From: Piezodorus guildinii
Lineage: Eukaryota > Arthropoda > Insecta > Hemiptera > Pentatomidae
Direction: 5' to 3'
Assembly: GCA_023052935.1 (NCBI GenBank)
Contig: CM041294.1
Location: 88,892,616 to 88,956,615 of the forward strand
DNA length: 64,000 bases
Shown: piece by piece, positions 18,989-31,009 of the stretch
Layout of the letters: each line of letters opens with the position of its first letter
Numbering within the stretch: the first letter of the stretch is position 1
Notes under the pieces: generated by a model
Told to the model about the DNA's origin: nothing
Databases searched by the model: none
What the model saw: the letters and a program-made list of their open reading frames with translations, nothing else
Made by a program: the position numbers and the translations under genes

Positions 18989-19133
18989 GGGGTACTCACT
19001 ATGTTTGCTAAAGCATGCTATTTGTGCTATTGTGCTAAACCCATCAATTTTATAGAGGAAATAAATGTAGAAACTTGACGGGTTTAGCAAAATAACATAA
19101 ATAGCATGCTATAGCAAACGTAGTGAGTACCCC
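18989..19133. mobile_element. MITE M2, same family, inverted, TA target duplication
   Basis: Same termini as M1 but its interior reads in the opposite direction. Only 7 bases separate the two copies, with TA at 18987-18988 and 19134-19135. Confidence 0.85.
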
Positions 19134-19740
19134 TAATATAACATTTTTCCTGAAATCTTTAGCTTTCCTACGGTATATTTTACATTATATTACTATTCTT
19201 AGGTTAAAAAAAAAAAAAAAAAAAATTAAACCTAAAAATATATTTTTACTTTTTTATCCTTTAGTTGGATATTGAATTCGTTCAACTTGTATATTTACCT
19301 ATTGTTTATCAATACTAATAAAATGATACGGTTAATGTTTTGGGATCCACTGAATTAAAAGTACTTTAGAGGAAGAAAATAAAAAAAATTATCATTTAAG
19401 TTTTGTCAGACTATTTCAATCAGCTTGAACCGTACATGATACTGAAGCCCATTCAATTTTATATGATATAGTGATTATGATCGAAATCCAAGTGTTCGAG
19501 AAAATCGTTTGTATATTAAAGTAGCTTTTCCGGTTGCCCGATTTAGATGAAAAATATTTTGTAGCATCTCAAGTATATACGCTTCTAAAATATAAAATTT
19601 CAATATTTAAAAAAAAACACATTGTTATCGAACTTGACTTATCACAAACACACACACACAGACCTTTTAGCGCAACTTGGCTATCGGACTTCGGAGACCG
19701 TTAAACAAATATTTATAGAAAACACGATCTAAAAAAAATT

Positions 19741-20007
19741 AAATGTAATAATAATGCATGTATTGTTTATCAATTCATTTATTTTTCAATTTTGTTCAAC
19801 ACAGTTGTCTTCAGAATTTCTTTTTCTAATTTTAATATATAATATTTGTTTTCCTTTCTTATATCGTTGTTGATTATAACAACTAAGTAAGTTGATTTGG
19901 TTTATAGACCAGAAATTATTTATTATTTTATATTTTAATGTACAAACCTTTTATTCTTATGGGATCCTAGTCTTAGAATAAAATTATTTTGTATTATACT
20001 AAAAACC
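19741..20007. repeat. ~260-bp direct repeat, copy 2
   Basis: Second copy of 17036-17295, with ATCCTAGTCTTAGAATAAAA near its end. Confidence 0.75.
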
Positions 20008-20129
20008 TAGTGTGACTTTCGTATTAGTTAGCGATCGTATAACTTTCCCGTACTATTGTATATATTTAATTTTGAAAGTAAAAAAAAAAAGTATTACGTC
20101 ACATTTATGGGCCAGTACACTTAGGCATC

Positions 20130-20460
20130 GATTAGAGAAGGGGGAGTAAAGAATTCGCAGTCATAAATAATGATACGGACATAGCCCGGTTCATCAAAGT
20201 ACACCTTTTGAAATGGGCAGGTCATGTAGCCAGATGGATGAGCGTAGTCCAGTTTGAACCATTATGTTGGCGCATCTAGAAAGACAAGAAGCGTTGGAGG
20301 CCTAGATTACACTGGATGGATGGGGTCTGAGTAGAGGGCAGACCTCTTCTTGGACAAGCTAACAGGAGGAACCTGCTAGAGAGAGAGCAATGGGCGAGGC
20401 TATTTGAGCAAGCCAGGACTGTTGAGTTGTAGTGCCCATGAAGAAGAAAAAGAAGACAGC
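20130..20460 (+). pseudogene. LINE ORF2, C-terminal tail fragment
   Basis: The frame reads LLKWAGHVARWMSVVQ, later KDKKRWRPRLHWMDGV and RERQWARLFEQARTVEL then a stop in TAG. This is the tail downstream of the RT in many animal LINEs (…RWLGHVxRM…GRPxxRWxD…W…). It has internal stops and lacks the RT domain. A GAAGAAGAAAAAGAAGA-like tail follows. The clade cannot be fixed from this piece. Confidence 0.65.
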
Positions 20461-20465
20461 AAAAA

Positions 20466-21375
20466 AATCTGGTGCGGGCAACACACGACTTTCACATACC
20501 TCAATTTTTAAAAACAATTGAAAATACTTCAATACTACAATTTAATATATTTAAATTTGATTTAACGTGTATTAATTTTTGTTGGAAACATATGATTTAG
20601 ACTAAATAATATAACTATATTAAACTGTTAATCAGTAATAAGTTTATTCTCCATTCATCATTTTATATTACCTTTGTACCATCACAACTCTGTTTTTTTT
20701 CTAAAATCATACTCCTTCCAACGGTATATAATACGTCTATATTACTTGTCTTATAATCAGTAAACCAAAAATTACGTTAAAAATAGTTTTGCTCTTTTAT
20801 CCTTTAGTTGTCATCGAATTCGTCCAACTTGTATATTTATCCATTCTTTATTAACATTATGAAGATGATATGGTTAATCTTTTAGCATCTACAAAATAAA
20901 GGTACTTTAGAGGAAGACAAAATTAAAAATATCGGCATTTAACCGCTGTCAGACTATTTCAATTAGAATGAAACCTGCATGGTGTTAAAGCCCATTAAAT
21001 TTTACATCGATATAGCGAGTTTACTCCAAATCGTTAGAGCCGTTTTTGAAAAAATCGTAAAAAGGTGCTAAATGCATGATATAAAGTAGATCTTCCGGTC
21101 AGCTTATTTTGATGAAAAATATTCTGTAACATCTAAGACGTAAAGTAGTCTTAAATATGAAATTTCAGTCTCATAAGACTTTTCGTTTTCGCTCGGGAGT
21201 TAACAAACACACACACACACACACACATACACAGACCTTTTTGCGGGACTTGATTATTTTGAATCAGGAGACCCTAAAACGTGTATTTCCGTCGAAAACT
21301 GGAATTGGAAAATTTTCCATGATCGCAATACTTCCCTTACTATATATTTCATATAAAGGTAAGTGAAAGTAAAAA
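20466..21375 (+). repeat. H repeat, complete
   Basis: Begins TCTGGTGCGGGCAACACACG and ends AAAGGTAAGTGAAAGTAAAA, with a (CA)n tract at 21209-21231. Its 3' end and the next 175 bases recur inverted at 43165-43350. Confidence 0.9.
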
Positions 21376-21552
21376 TAGGCTGAATGCATGTGATTAAATT
21401 TTTGATACGTATTCGTACAGGAATGATTAGAAAACGACTATGATTTAAGTGACTAACTTGACTGTAGGCTCGCTCGACAAGTACCATCTACCTCGATGGT
21501 GGAGGCAAAAGACACTCAGGAACAGATACAAGGTATGTGCGATCGTTTGGAA
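21376..21552. repeat. Flank shared in inverse with 43165-43350
   Basis: GGCTGAATGCATGTGATTAA, GATACGTATTCGTAC, AAAACGACTATGATTTAAGTG, GGCTCGCTCGACAAGTACC and CACTCAGGAACAGA all recur inverted next to another H 3' end. Two variants inside H are shared as well (TTGAATCAGGAG, GGAATTGGAAAATT). Confidence 0.85.
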
Positions 21553-21753
21553 GATTAACTGGCTCTGTGGCTTCGGTAATAGCAACCGGTTGTAACCTGC
21601 TACCATAACTCACCGGTTCTATTCCAATCTTACGGATATCGAAAAATATATTTCATCTCTGATTGGATAAAATAAGAATATCAGATAGTATTTTTTCTTT
21701 CTCACTACGGCGGTATTGATCGTGTACCAAACAAAACTTTTTCAGAATAAAAA

Positions 21754-22345
21754 CACTGCATATTATTACACAATGGTTTATTATTTCTAAATAACTATAT
21801 TAGAGTATAACATTTTTTAGAACTGTTTATAAGCAATTAACAAAGTAAAAAGCAATAAATAAAACAAAAGAAAATGGCTGAATTCGAAAATGGACAAAGC
21901 TAATATCAAGTTGCTTGATCCTAAAGCCCTACACATATCTCTATCTACAAAAACAACTGAGTTATAGACACATGTATGCTTAAAATTTCAATTTTTTAGA
22001 ATTAGCTGTGGTTTCCTGATTAAAAAACTCTTTCCTACAACTACAACTTTTTTCCCTATCATAAAAATTAATTGAGTTTTTGAATAAAAAAATTGTCATT
22101 CAACCGCAATTTTAGAGTTGATCGGCTGTTACTAACGACGAGGTATTGAGGTATTTGCTGCTTCGATAATTTTGTGCCAAATTTCGAAAAAAAATCGGTC
22201 CAGTAGTTTCATAGTAAGATGGCAGACTGGCAATTTTTAAAAAAAATTTTTTTTTGGGTTCTACGTATGTTGTAACGGAAGACCTCAAATTTTGAGGGAA
22301 AAGGATTAATTATTTTTTTGGGGGGTGGCAATCATAAAGGTTCGT
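21754..22345 (+). repeat. Y repeat, copy 2
   Basis: ATATTATTACACAATGGTTTA at the start and GGGTTCTACGTATGTTG near the end match 17305-17880. The inner parts are diverged and partly expanded. Confidence 0.65.
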
Positions 22346-22424
22346 TATTGAATGAACTAACTGAAATTAAAAAACATTTTAAAATATAGAAATCAAGTTG
22401 AGTTTCAAAATATCTATTTTTAGA

Positions 22425-22775
22425 AATTTTTCAGGAAGCGCGAAAATCTCTCATTACTATATGATGAAAACAATTTATTTGAGTCCTTTCGCATTAAAGT
22501 CTAGAAATGTTTTTTTTTTTTTCCTAAATTAATAACACTATATGTAAGTAATGGAATGAAATGTTTCAGTATGATTTGACAAAAAATTAATTGTGTAATT
22601 AGTACCTTTAGAAAATAATCGCATATTTAAAGGACTTGAGAGTTCAACAGATAAAATCAAATAGAATATTTAAAAAAACTAAATAATGAGAATAAAAATA
22701 TGTCAAAATATCAATTTTGTAATAAATGTCTTTTAGTACAATTTGCAAATCAATGTCTCAATAATTGAAAAGGTT
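22425..22775. mobile_element. TIR element T, diverged copy
   Basis: Matches 60867-61258 along its length: AGGAAGCGCGAAAATCTCTC, GTAATTAGTACCTTTAGAAAA, AGATAAAATCAAAT, then AATTTGCAAATCAATGTCTCAAT at the right end. The left TIR is decayed or missing. Confidence 0.7.
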
Positions 22776-23688
22776 GATCCTTAAGTAATGGCTGCTATAA
22801 TGGTAAATTTTAATATTAAAATACATATTCGAGACTTAAAAAATATTAATTCCTTACTATTGCCGTTTTAAAAAAAAAAATTAAATAATAGATAAAAAAA
22901 AAAAGGAAGAAAATCTTTATCTAAAGGAAGTTGAAGTAACTGGATTTAAATGTTTAACCTCTAGAAGGGTCTTTTAGAAAATTAACTCATTCCTCAGGAT
23001 TAAAAGGATGCAATCAAGGAGATGGTGAAAGGATTGGATCTCTGGAGAGGCTGGTGGCTGTAGAGGGTAAAGTGTGTATTATATCTTCCCTTAACGTGTC
23101 TTGCTTACCATTGGGGGAACCAAGGGTAGTTTCGTAGGGGTAGGATTTAGAGGACATTTAGAGGAAAGAGGAAGAAAGTCTAAAGTAGTTGACGACTTTA
23201 ATTAACCGTATAATAGTACATTATCTCACAAGAACTGGTGCTTACAAATATTATGTGGAAGGGGGATTGCCGATTGGGCTGCGCCGAACAACCAGATGAC
23301 CAAAAGCTTGGAATAAAATAATCACGGGTTCGCGTTTTGGTGCCGGGGGGGCTTTCCAGTCTGGCATGATATTTGTACATTTCAAGGAGCTATTACTATT
23401 CTATTGTTAGGTTATAGATTTTCTGGATCTTAGAAAAACTTCTTAATTGAATTAGCTTTTAAAATGGTAAGGGAGGAATAATCAATATTTGAAATTTTTG
23501 CTATTAAATTAAACCCATGGATGACAGAAAAAAAAAAAACTTAAAAATTTGACTTAAGGTTGAAACTTGAGGTCATAGAAGCTTTCTTGTTTCTCTTAGT
23601 CCTAGTATCGTCTCCCACAATATGACTAGATGCTTGTGAGACACATATTAATCACAAATTTTCTTTTTGGTCCTTTTTTTTATTTTTT
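22776..23688. other. Spacer, no gene recognised
   Basis: AT-rich with a GC-richer patch at 23270-23370 (includes a run of G at 23343-23350). The 60-codon open frame there has no recognisable motif and I do not call it. Confidence 0.45.
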
Positions 23689-23699
23689 ATTCTTATCTT

Positions 23700-24380
23700 T
23701 ACCTTTACCCTTCGTCGAAAACCGATGACCTCCTGCCCTACCGTATCCTTTAATAATACGCCACTCATACCTGTTGAACAAATCCGATACCTAGGACTCC
23801 ATCTTGACAAACGTCTTACATGGAACCCTCACACGAGACTAAAACGACAGGAAACTGCCCGTAGATACCGATTACTACAACACTTACTAGACAAACTTCC
23901 AATTCACTACAAAAAGCTCATTTATATCACTGTCATCAGACCAATCTGGACATATGGAATCGAGCTTTGGGGGTCTACTAAGCCATCTAATTCCTCCCGC
24001 ATCCAATCCTTACAATCCAAAATCCTTCGCAAAATCCTAAATGCTCCTTATTTCGTCACAAATAAAATTATCCATAACGACCTTAATATCCCATTTGTGG
24101 CAGACCTTTCTCGTACCAGATATACCACTTTTAATTCCAAACTCCCAACTCCTATAAACTCTCTTGTCCGCAACCTATCAACCTCGCATATTCCTGACAA
24201 CCCTCCGAGGCGATTGAAAAGAAGATGGCCTCGGGATCTACTTACTTAAATAAACATCGAAGTACTACCGCTGGGTAGTTCCTTCACAAGCCTTATACGG
24301 CTTTTATTATAACTCATCACTTTTACTTATTGTATTTATGTAATATACAGTTGTAAAATTTAATAAAAGCAAAAAAAAAA
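23700..24380 (+). mobile_element. J2: 5'-truncated Jockey-like LINE with 11-bp target duplication
   Basis: Flanked by ATTCTTATCTT at 23689-23699 and 24381-24391. Contains the end of ORF2, a ~110-bp 3' UTR, AATAAA at 24362-24367 and a short poly(A). Typical dead-on-arrival LINE copy. Confidence 0.9.
23701..24249 (+). pseudogene. J2 ORF2, C-terminal 182 codons, frame intact
   Basis: Open from the truncation point. TFTLRRKP matches VTFTLRRK of J1 ORF2 just after the RT catalytic box, then IRYLGLHLDKRLTWNPHTRL (thumb region), IRPIWTYGIELWGSTKP, IQSLQSKILRKILNAPYFV and the end PPRRLKRRWPRDLLT. Roughly half of the residues equal J1, so J2 is a related but separate family. Endonuclease and RT catalytic domains are absent. 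The lack of stops suggests a young insertion. There is no promoter, and the internal ATG at 23725 is not a genuine start. Confidence 0.85.
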
Positions 24381-24391
24381 ATTCTTATCTT

Positions 24392-24892
24392 CTAGCATCA
24401 TACTTCATTGTCCGATGAAGGTTGGTCTGTTTTGCACCATTTTAAGGCCAATTAAATAATTAAAAAATTTTCTGATATCAGGAAAAATGTAAAATCTGAC
24501 GACAAAAGAGTAATAGCTACTTTAAATTTTCGGATATTTTTAGAAATATCAGAGTTTTATTTTCTACATGACATTGAGGGACACTCACTTTCTTATTTTG
24601 AGAGTTTGTCTTCACTCCCAATTGGGAAGGTCTATCTTTTATCGTTTGGTACCACTTGTTTTTCTGCGCGTGCCCACCAAGTAGGTATATTTGACTGTTC
24701 TTAAATTAAAACCATGGACAATAAAAAAAAACAAAAAAACTTTGATTTTCCTTCCTAACCGTTGAAAATTCGACTATTGGCTATATTAACTTTTTGCCTA
24801 AGGTATAGTATCTGCTTTTACAATATGACGAGGCATTTATAAGACACTGTATATACGAGGATGCTGAAAAGGTGTTGAATAAGAGATCTTCT
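24392..24892. other. Spacer, no gene recognised
   Basis: AT-rich, with short poly-A runs. Nothing supportable. Confidence 0.45.
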
Positions 24893-25250
24893 TTTATATT
24901 TTATTTTATATATTTATTTTTTATTGACTAATAATAAAATCTGCCGCACTCTGAGGTGATAGGTATTAAAGCTGTAAGAAACCATGCATACCATATGTAC
25001 AAAGAAAATAAAAATAAATACGTTTGAGGTAAAGAAAAAATATATTGTGAAAACTAATACATATATATGTTTGTGTGTGTACCGACCATATTTATGTTTA
25101 TACACTGCCTCTGGGAACTCCGATTCAAGCCCTGACATCTACTAATGAATGTCAAGACAGAATCCCATGAGATCGTAGTGCTTCCCTGTCAGCCCGTCAC
25201 TAGTATTGAATGCCAGTGAAGGCTGAGTAAGGGCGCTAGAGACAGGTACT
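24893..25250 (-). mobile_element. LINE 3' UTR fragment (J1-like)
   Basis: The block CAGCCCGTCACTAGTATTGA...GTGAAGGCTGAGTAAGGGCG resembles 8355-8402 in the J1 3' UTR (CAGCCGCGTCACTGGTGTGA...), in the same minus orientation. The AT-rich left end corresponds to the poly(A) side. No ORF left. Confidence 0.55.
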
Positions 25251-25395
25251 AAGATATTGTTTTTCAATGTTAATACTTTTTATTGCTCACAGATGCCATG
25301 CTGATCACGCACAATTTTGAGCCGAAACGTCGGCATAAATGAATTATTTTTAGACTAACTCCCGATTATTTCTCCCTATAAATTTTCTTTTGTAC

Positions 25396-25686
25396 ATGAC
25401 TGCAGTAATACAGACGTAAAATATACCCTTAAGTAGCTATTAATTTTAGATTAATATCTTAAGTACCATGTTGTGAAAGGTAATGGAGAGTGATAAAAAG
25501 ACGATAAATCTAATTGATTGTTGTAGGTAATAATATAATAAAAATTTAATTAAACACATATTTCTATGGACACTCAAAGTAATTGATTCTTAAAACATTT
25601 TTTCAATCTCTGAGAGTATTTAAAAATTATTAAATTGATTTTAACAACGGAGGTAAGTGCTATTCGCGTGTTTCGCACACGAGATT
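25396..25686 (-). repeat. H repeat, 5'-end fragment
   Basis: TAATGGAGAGTGATAAAAAG, ATTTTAACAACGGAGGTAAG and the terminal CACACGAGA match the 5' end of H in reverse. Confidence 0.75.
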
Positions 25687-26790
25687 TTTTAATTACCACC
25701 CGAATCGTCTCAGCCTTAATTATCTATTTAATTTTGGCAACGAAGCTTCCCTCACTTACTAGTGGATCCTCCACCGCTACTAACGATATTTAGCTAATTC
25801 ATGGTCCAGGCAGAGTACCGTCTGTTCTCCATCGATTACGGAGGATCCCAATGCAGGCAAAAACACAACCCGGAGGGAACAAAAACGTTTCTACGATAGT
25901 AGTTTTTGTGTTAGTAAGACAATACCAGTGGCCCTTCTCTTCTATCTCAAGATAAGGAAACATATTTGATTATTATTTATCACTAAAATTTATTATGGTC
26001 ATGATTCTTTGGTTGTTATTTATGACTACTATTTGTTATAAAATGTATTAATTACCCTTAACGCATTATTTATTATCATTAATTTCATAATAACTATCAT
26101 TCATTTCACAACTAAACATATTTAACAAGAAAATTCTTGAATAAATTTTATTATTATAATTACTTTATATTTATAAAAATATAATTCAATAAATTCCAGA
26201 TATCATCGACTATTTGGTAACATTGTGTGAAGACACGGAAAGTATAAACGTAAGCACATTTACTTTAACGAAAATCTCAAAAATGATTACTCATAAATCG
26301 AAACATTTTTTTTTAGATTAATATTTTTTATTTTTCAATATTTTACAAATGGTCTCAAACTTTATACATGTTGTAGTAATTGCACCAATTACATGTTACT
26401 TTTACGTAAAGTTAAAGCGGGGGTTAATCTGAAAACAAAACTATATGGCTATATGCTAATATATCAAACTAATAATTTTTCTTTTTTACATTTCGAAATT
26501 AATGAGCAGTATGTCTTTTGTACGTTTATGTATGTAACGTTTTAGTGTGTTCTTGTCGTATTGTCACCTATTTTTTGAACGACTGGGTTGTCACTAGTAG
26601 GAGTAAGAGAAAAAATAGTAAGAGGAAAAAAATAGTAAGTGAAAAAATAAATAAAACGAAATATAATATATGATTATTAATAGGTTATATTGATATATCA
26701 GAATATACATGTGAGCGTGTGGGGTTTAATTAATTTAATATTAGTTTAGGTTTTTGGGATCTTAGGTTTTTATATTAAATATAAAAACCG
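25687..26790. other. AT-rich spacer
   Basis: No gene recognised. 25740-25900 is GC-richer but has no open frame of note. Confidence 0.45.
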
Positions 26791-26998
26791 GGGGGTCACC
26801 TGTAGTGCCTAACATAACAGCCTTCTATGCCTAAGGTCACGGGTTCAAACCTGCAGGTGGCAGGTGGATTTTTTAATATGAGTGAAAAATCCTTACGTAA
26901 ACCGTCCATTGGTCCCGAGCCTGTGCGATATCAGGCACTCGTTAAAGATCCCAATCCTAATTAAACCTGGATAGGCAAAATTAAGGACTCCACTTTGG
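26791..26998 (+). repeat. SINE-A, forward, 3'-truncated
   Basis: GGGGTCACCTGTAGTGCC head, GGGTTCAAACC B box, GTGCGATATCAGGCACTCG and GGATAGGCAAAATTAAGG blocks. The distal block and tail are missing. Confidence 0.85.
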
Positions 26999-26999
26999 T

Positions 27000-27800
27000 G
27001 ATATGCCATTTTCCTTAGGATTATTTATTGCTTTTCATATTAGTTAATTGCCCATAAACAGCTATATTAACAGTTATACAGTAATGTGGAAATAATAATT
27101 CATCGTCCAATAATTTGCAGCAATTTTTTTTTATATCTTCAAAAATACCTGAGTTATGGGCCTATTTTGGATACAATTTTAATTTTTTTTTCTAAATAAC
27201 CATCTTATGTTGTCAATCCACCACTTATAAGAGATGTTTTTCCCTGATACCTCGGTTATTATTGATGATAAAGATAAAATGTAAGGTCTTCTGGAATCAG
27301 GAAATTATATTTTAATTATTTGAATGAAAACCGAAAGAAAATAAAATAAAATAGTATCGCAGTCCTGTATAAAATCTTTTTGTTTATTATTTTCAATAAT
27401 CAACCTTTGTAATAGAAAAAAAAATTATCCCTACTCAACATTTGAGAGCTTACGTTTTAAGATGCGTAGAATCCGTTTATCTAATTAATAAATAAATACC
27501 AAAGGCTTTGAGTGCCGTTTGATAGAAAATTAAAGTTTTGACAAAATGAAAAAGAATCATTGAAATTGGTTAAAAAATAGCTAAGATATTGCGTTTTAAA
27601 ATCAGCGGTAGTGATATGATATTATCGTTTGAATTATTGCTTTTCATTTTACTTAATCAATACCTATATAAACAGTTATACACTATTATTGTTATTTGCA
27701 AATAATTTGCAGCGTTTTTTATTCCTTATTCGGATCTTGAAACGTTAGCTCCCTAATTTTGAGGAAGGTGAGATAATTTTGTTGATCGATTACACAAATT
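27000..27800. repeat. Diverged Y-like sequence
   Basis: AATAATTTGCAGC occurs twice (27110, 27705), with CTTCAAAAATACCTGAGTTA and CGGATCTTGAAACGTTAGC, all resembling pieces of Y at 17.3-17.9 and 21.8-22.3 kb. Boundaries are not clear. Confidence 0.4.
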
Positions 27801-27825
27801 ATTTTATATATCATTATTATTTTTT

Positions 27826-28085
27826 TTTTAGTATTATTACAAACTGTCCTTATTAGGACATTTTTAATAGTGATAACATAAAACATTCATACTACATTCA
27901 CACAATATATACAAAACAATTAATTATAAAATAATAATACATATACATATATACAAAAAAGAATCAATAAGAATGTTTACAAAAGTCACTCATACCTATA
28001 TATAAAATTCTCAAGCATACAGCTTGCACCAATAATTATAAATACAATATTGAAAATAATACACCAAAATAATATATACTAGACT
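27826..28085 (-). mobile_element. LINE 3' UTR fragment (J1-like)
   Basis: TTTTTTTTTAGTATTATTAC (poly(A) side), then CTGTCCTTATTAGGACATTT and CATTCACACAATATATAC, like 7970-8060 in J1 and 48543-48672. No ORF. Confidence 0.65.
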
Positions 28086-28271
28086 TCTTTACTATCTACT
28101 TTTCCTTTAGTTGTATTTATATTCAAATAAAATTTCCTGATTTCAGAATACCTTACATTTTTTCTCTATCATCAATAATAACTGAGTAATCAGGGATTTA
28201 TATCTTTCATAAGATAACTTGCTCTATAGTTAAAATAAATACGTGGACGGAGAAAGGTATAAAATCAAATA

Positions 28272-28303
28272 AATGACCATTTCTCTGAAAATGGTCATTT
28301 ATG
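28272..28303. repeat. Perfect short hairpin
   Basis: AAATGACCAT is mirrored by ATGGTCATTT with a short loop. Confidence 0.8.
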
Positions 28304-28321
28304 AAAGGTGAGAATTGCAGT

Positions 28322-28420
28322 GCTACTTCTAGTTCTGTGATTTCGGTTGAGAAGTTTCTGTAACATCTCTGCCGTAAAATTGTCCTGAATATGGAATATC
28401 AGTTTTGAACGACATAGGGC
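28322..28420 (+). repeat. H repeat, short fragment
   Basis: GTTTCTGTAACATCTCTGCCG, TGTCCTGAATATGGAATATC and AGTTTTGAACGACATAGG follow the central part of H. Confidence 0.5.
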
Positions 28421-29728
28421 GATACATACCCACATTATATATAACCATAAAAAATAAAATAAAGTTTGGTTTCAGTTTAATTATTCTGCATATCCTATTA
28501 ATGTAGATTTCTTGGAAGGGGTCATTCTCCCTCATTATTTCCTCCATTTACATGAATATTATAAATAAATCTATTGTATGTGGAATGAATGAAGCTAGAA
28601 GTTTGTTGCGTGAAAGAGGATTTCCTCTTTAGGAGAGCTAGCAAAGAGTTTCTTTATAACAAAGGCCGTATAGAGAACTTTAGGTAAGTGAGGGGGTGTC
28701 TTGAGGTCTTTGAGCATACCATACCTACTTTCTCTTCTCTCGTTCTTTTGTTAACAATATTATATTATATTATTGTATTTGTTATTTAGTTAGTAGGCTT
28801 AGTCATTGTCTGTTTACTAACGCTTATGAGAGCTTTGAGAGGAGCTTTCTCTTCCCGATCGAAAACCCTTAACGGTGAGGATGAATGAGAAATCGAATGC
28901 AACATAGTTTACAATATTATTTAAATAGAGTTAAATAAGATTTCAATAATTTAAAACAAGTTAAATTATACGAATCGATTTAAAGCTACCCAATTATATT
29001 TGTAGTTGTTTTATTATGATTAATTTATTATTCTTATTATTTTTATTCTTTCTTTTTCCCTCATTATTTATCTCAAAATTAAATTATGTTTGTAACCATT
29101 TATTTACCTTCATCTATGAACATTAGTAATATCCTTGGAATAGCAGAATATTTATTAGCATTGTTCTGTACATTATAAATGTGTGTTAAAGCATTTTTTT
29201 ATATCGTCGAAAATGTGCTTTAGTAAGTGACCTTGTTCTAAAAAGAGATTCATGAAAATAAAGGACTTTATTAATTTGGTACGCCATTTAGCCATAAATA
29301 TTTTATTTAAGAATCGGAATCTGCATTCTTCAAATTGGTAAATATTGTAGCAGTGTCGTAATTTTTTAAATTCATTAACGAAATAAAGATTTGCGGCTTA
29401 TGGTCCCGAGATTTGCTCAATGTTCCCCCGTAAATCCTAAGGTTAGTAAGGATATAGGTGATTATCTCAGACTGTCATAACTCAAAGAACCGCCAGAAGG
29501 CTGTTCCATTTGCAAATGCCATCGCTAACTCAATTATCACAACCCACATGATGAATCGCATGCAGATAATCCAACTACAGGATTGTATTTCCACCATGTG
29601 ATTTCATGCTAACAAACAAATGAGTCCGATATTTTTTTGTAATTATAAATTAATTCGGATTTGGTATCGTTTATCTCTCTCTATATATACAATGATGATG
29701 CGATTTTTAGTTTCCGCGAACACCTTCT
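28421..29728. other. Spacer, no gene recognised
   Basis: AT-rich with short GC-richer patches (28600-28880, 29400-29580). No supportable frame, RNA or repeat. Confidence 0.45.
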
Positions 29729-29740
29729 AAATCATACGAC

Positions 29741-30013
29741 AGGGATCACCTGTAGCATAGTGGCTAGCATAACAGCCTTCTATTCCAAGGCCATGGATAT
29801 AAACTCGCAGGCAGTTACTCTAATTAAAAAATCTTTAGCTTTGGCCTCCTTCGGAGGAGACGTTAAAAAGAGGTCCCTAGCCTGTGCGATGTAAGTGCTC
29901 GTTAAAGATTCCTATCCTAATTAATTCTGGATAGGCAAAATTTAGAACTCCCACTATAAAATAGTCTGATTAGCCGATTGTAGCATAAAGTGACGTCAAA
30001 TAAACAAAGAAAC
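29741..30013 (+). repeat. SINE-A, complete; reference copy
   Basis: Flanked by AAATCATACGAC (29729-29740) and AAATCATATGAC (30014-30025). The head has GTAGCATAGTGGCTAGC (Pol III A box) followed by a B-box-like GGATATAAACTC, so it is tRNA-derived. The body has CCTTCGGAGGAGACGTTAAA, AGGTCCC, GCTCGTTAAAGATTCC, a motif order I recall from widespread metazoan SINEs (possibly the Meta-SINE superfamily). The tail is AAATAAACAAAG. Confidence 0.9.
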
Positions 30014-30025
30014 AAATCATATGAC

Positions 30026-30488
30026 GGGTTTAGAATCGGATTTTACTATCGCTTAGGGCGTACTTTCCAGAAGGTTAAGCAAAGTTCATCGCAATGAAGT
30101 TTTTCTTTAGAATGGAAAATTAATTCTTATTTAATGAAGGCATAAAAAATCTTTCCTGAAATATGAGTTGTAATATATACGTATGATATATGTTGGAAAA
30201 CGCAAGATTTTAGAAAAGTTAATATAGAATAAAATAATTTACAGGTTAATATGAAGTTGTTGTAAGCGCATATACGTATACCGCGTACAGTATCGTAAGG
30301 ATTATATTCTCCCTTACAGTACTAAAGATTTTAGAACATATAGTTCTATCAAGTCGTACGCACGAATATATATACATATACAGTTTCTTTACGAATTGTT
30401 ATACATTAAGTATTGCTCCCTGAATTGTTTTCGTCTTATCAACCCGCATAAAAGCAAACCACATTAATAACACTAGAATCAGGCAAGC
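30026..30488. other. Spacer, no gene recognised
   Basis: AT-rich; nothing supportable. Confidence 0.45.
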
Positions 30489-30830
30489 CTCAGCCACTGA
30501 CGTTTTTCCTACAGTACATAAAGCTGGAAAAGATACACAGAACTGTGTAATTTATTAAAGAGAGTAAAGATAAGAAATGATATGATGGAGAAGACTTAAG
30601 TACTGTTTTTGTTGACACATGCTAATAAGGAAGTGTAGATCAAGTGCCCTCAAGACCTTTAGGTAAAGGACACTCCAATTTAAGGGAGTGGGGAGCTGTC
30701 CTCTTCTGAGTAGCCACCAGTTCTCTGCCTCAATGGAGTATCATTACGTGCAAGCTAGCCACGTTTTATTAATTTTTTTTATAATTGATATCTAGTTATT
30801 TTCAAAGCCTTTTAGAGTCTTTTTACTTTT
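30489..30830. repeat. ~300-bp repeat, copy 2 (other copy at 3103-3462)
   Basis: See 3103-3462. The matching block ends after CAAGCTAGCCACGTTTTATT, followed by looser similarity to GATATCTAGTTATTTTC. Confidence 0.75.
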
Positions 30831-31009
30831 CACTACCTAATGTACTCCTCTTAGGTTTAAGTAAAATTTAAATTAATTGATTGTGAAAACATTTTAGACA
30901 CAAAAGGTGCTAAAGAATATATATTTATTGTTTACGAAATTTATGTTACGACTTATTTGTATAGTACTGTACTAATTATTTGTTTTATTGCATGATAAAG
31001 ACGATTTTT

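Larger units (their letters stand above)
18698..19728 (+). repeat. H repeat carrying two nested MITEs
   Basis: Starts TCTGGTGCGCGCAACA...TTTCACTTACCTC and ends in the CACACA...GACCTTTTAGCGC block. The 3' terminal hairpin is lost. The two MITEs at 18833-19133 interrupt it. Confidence 0.75.
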
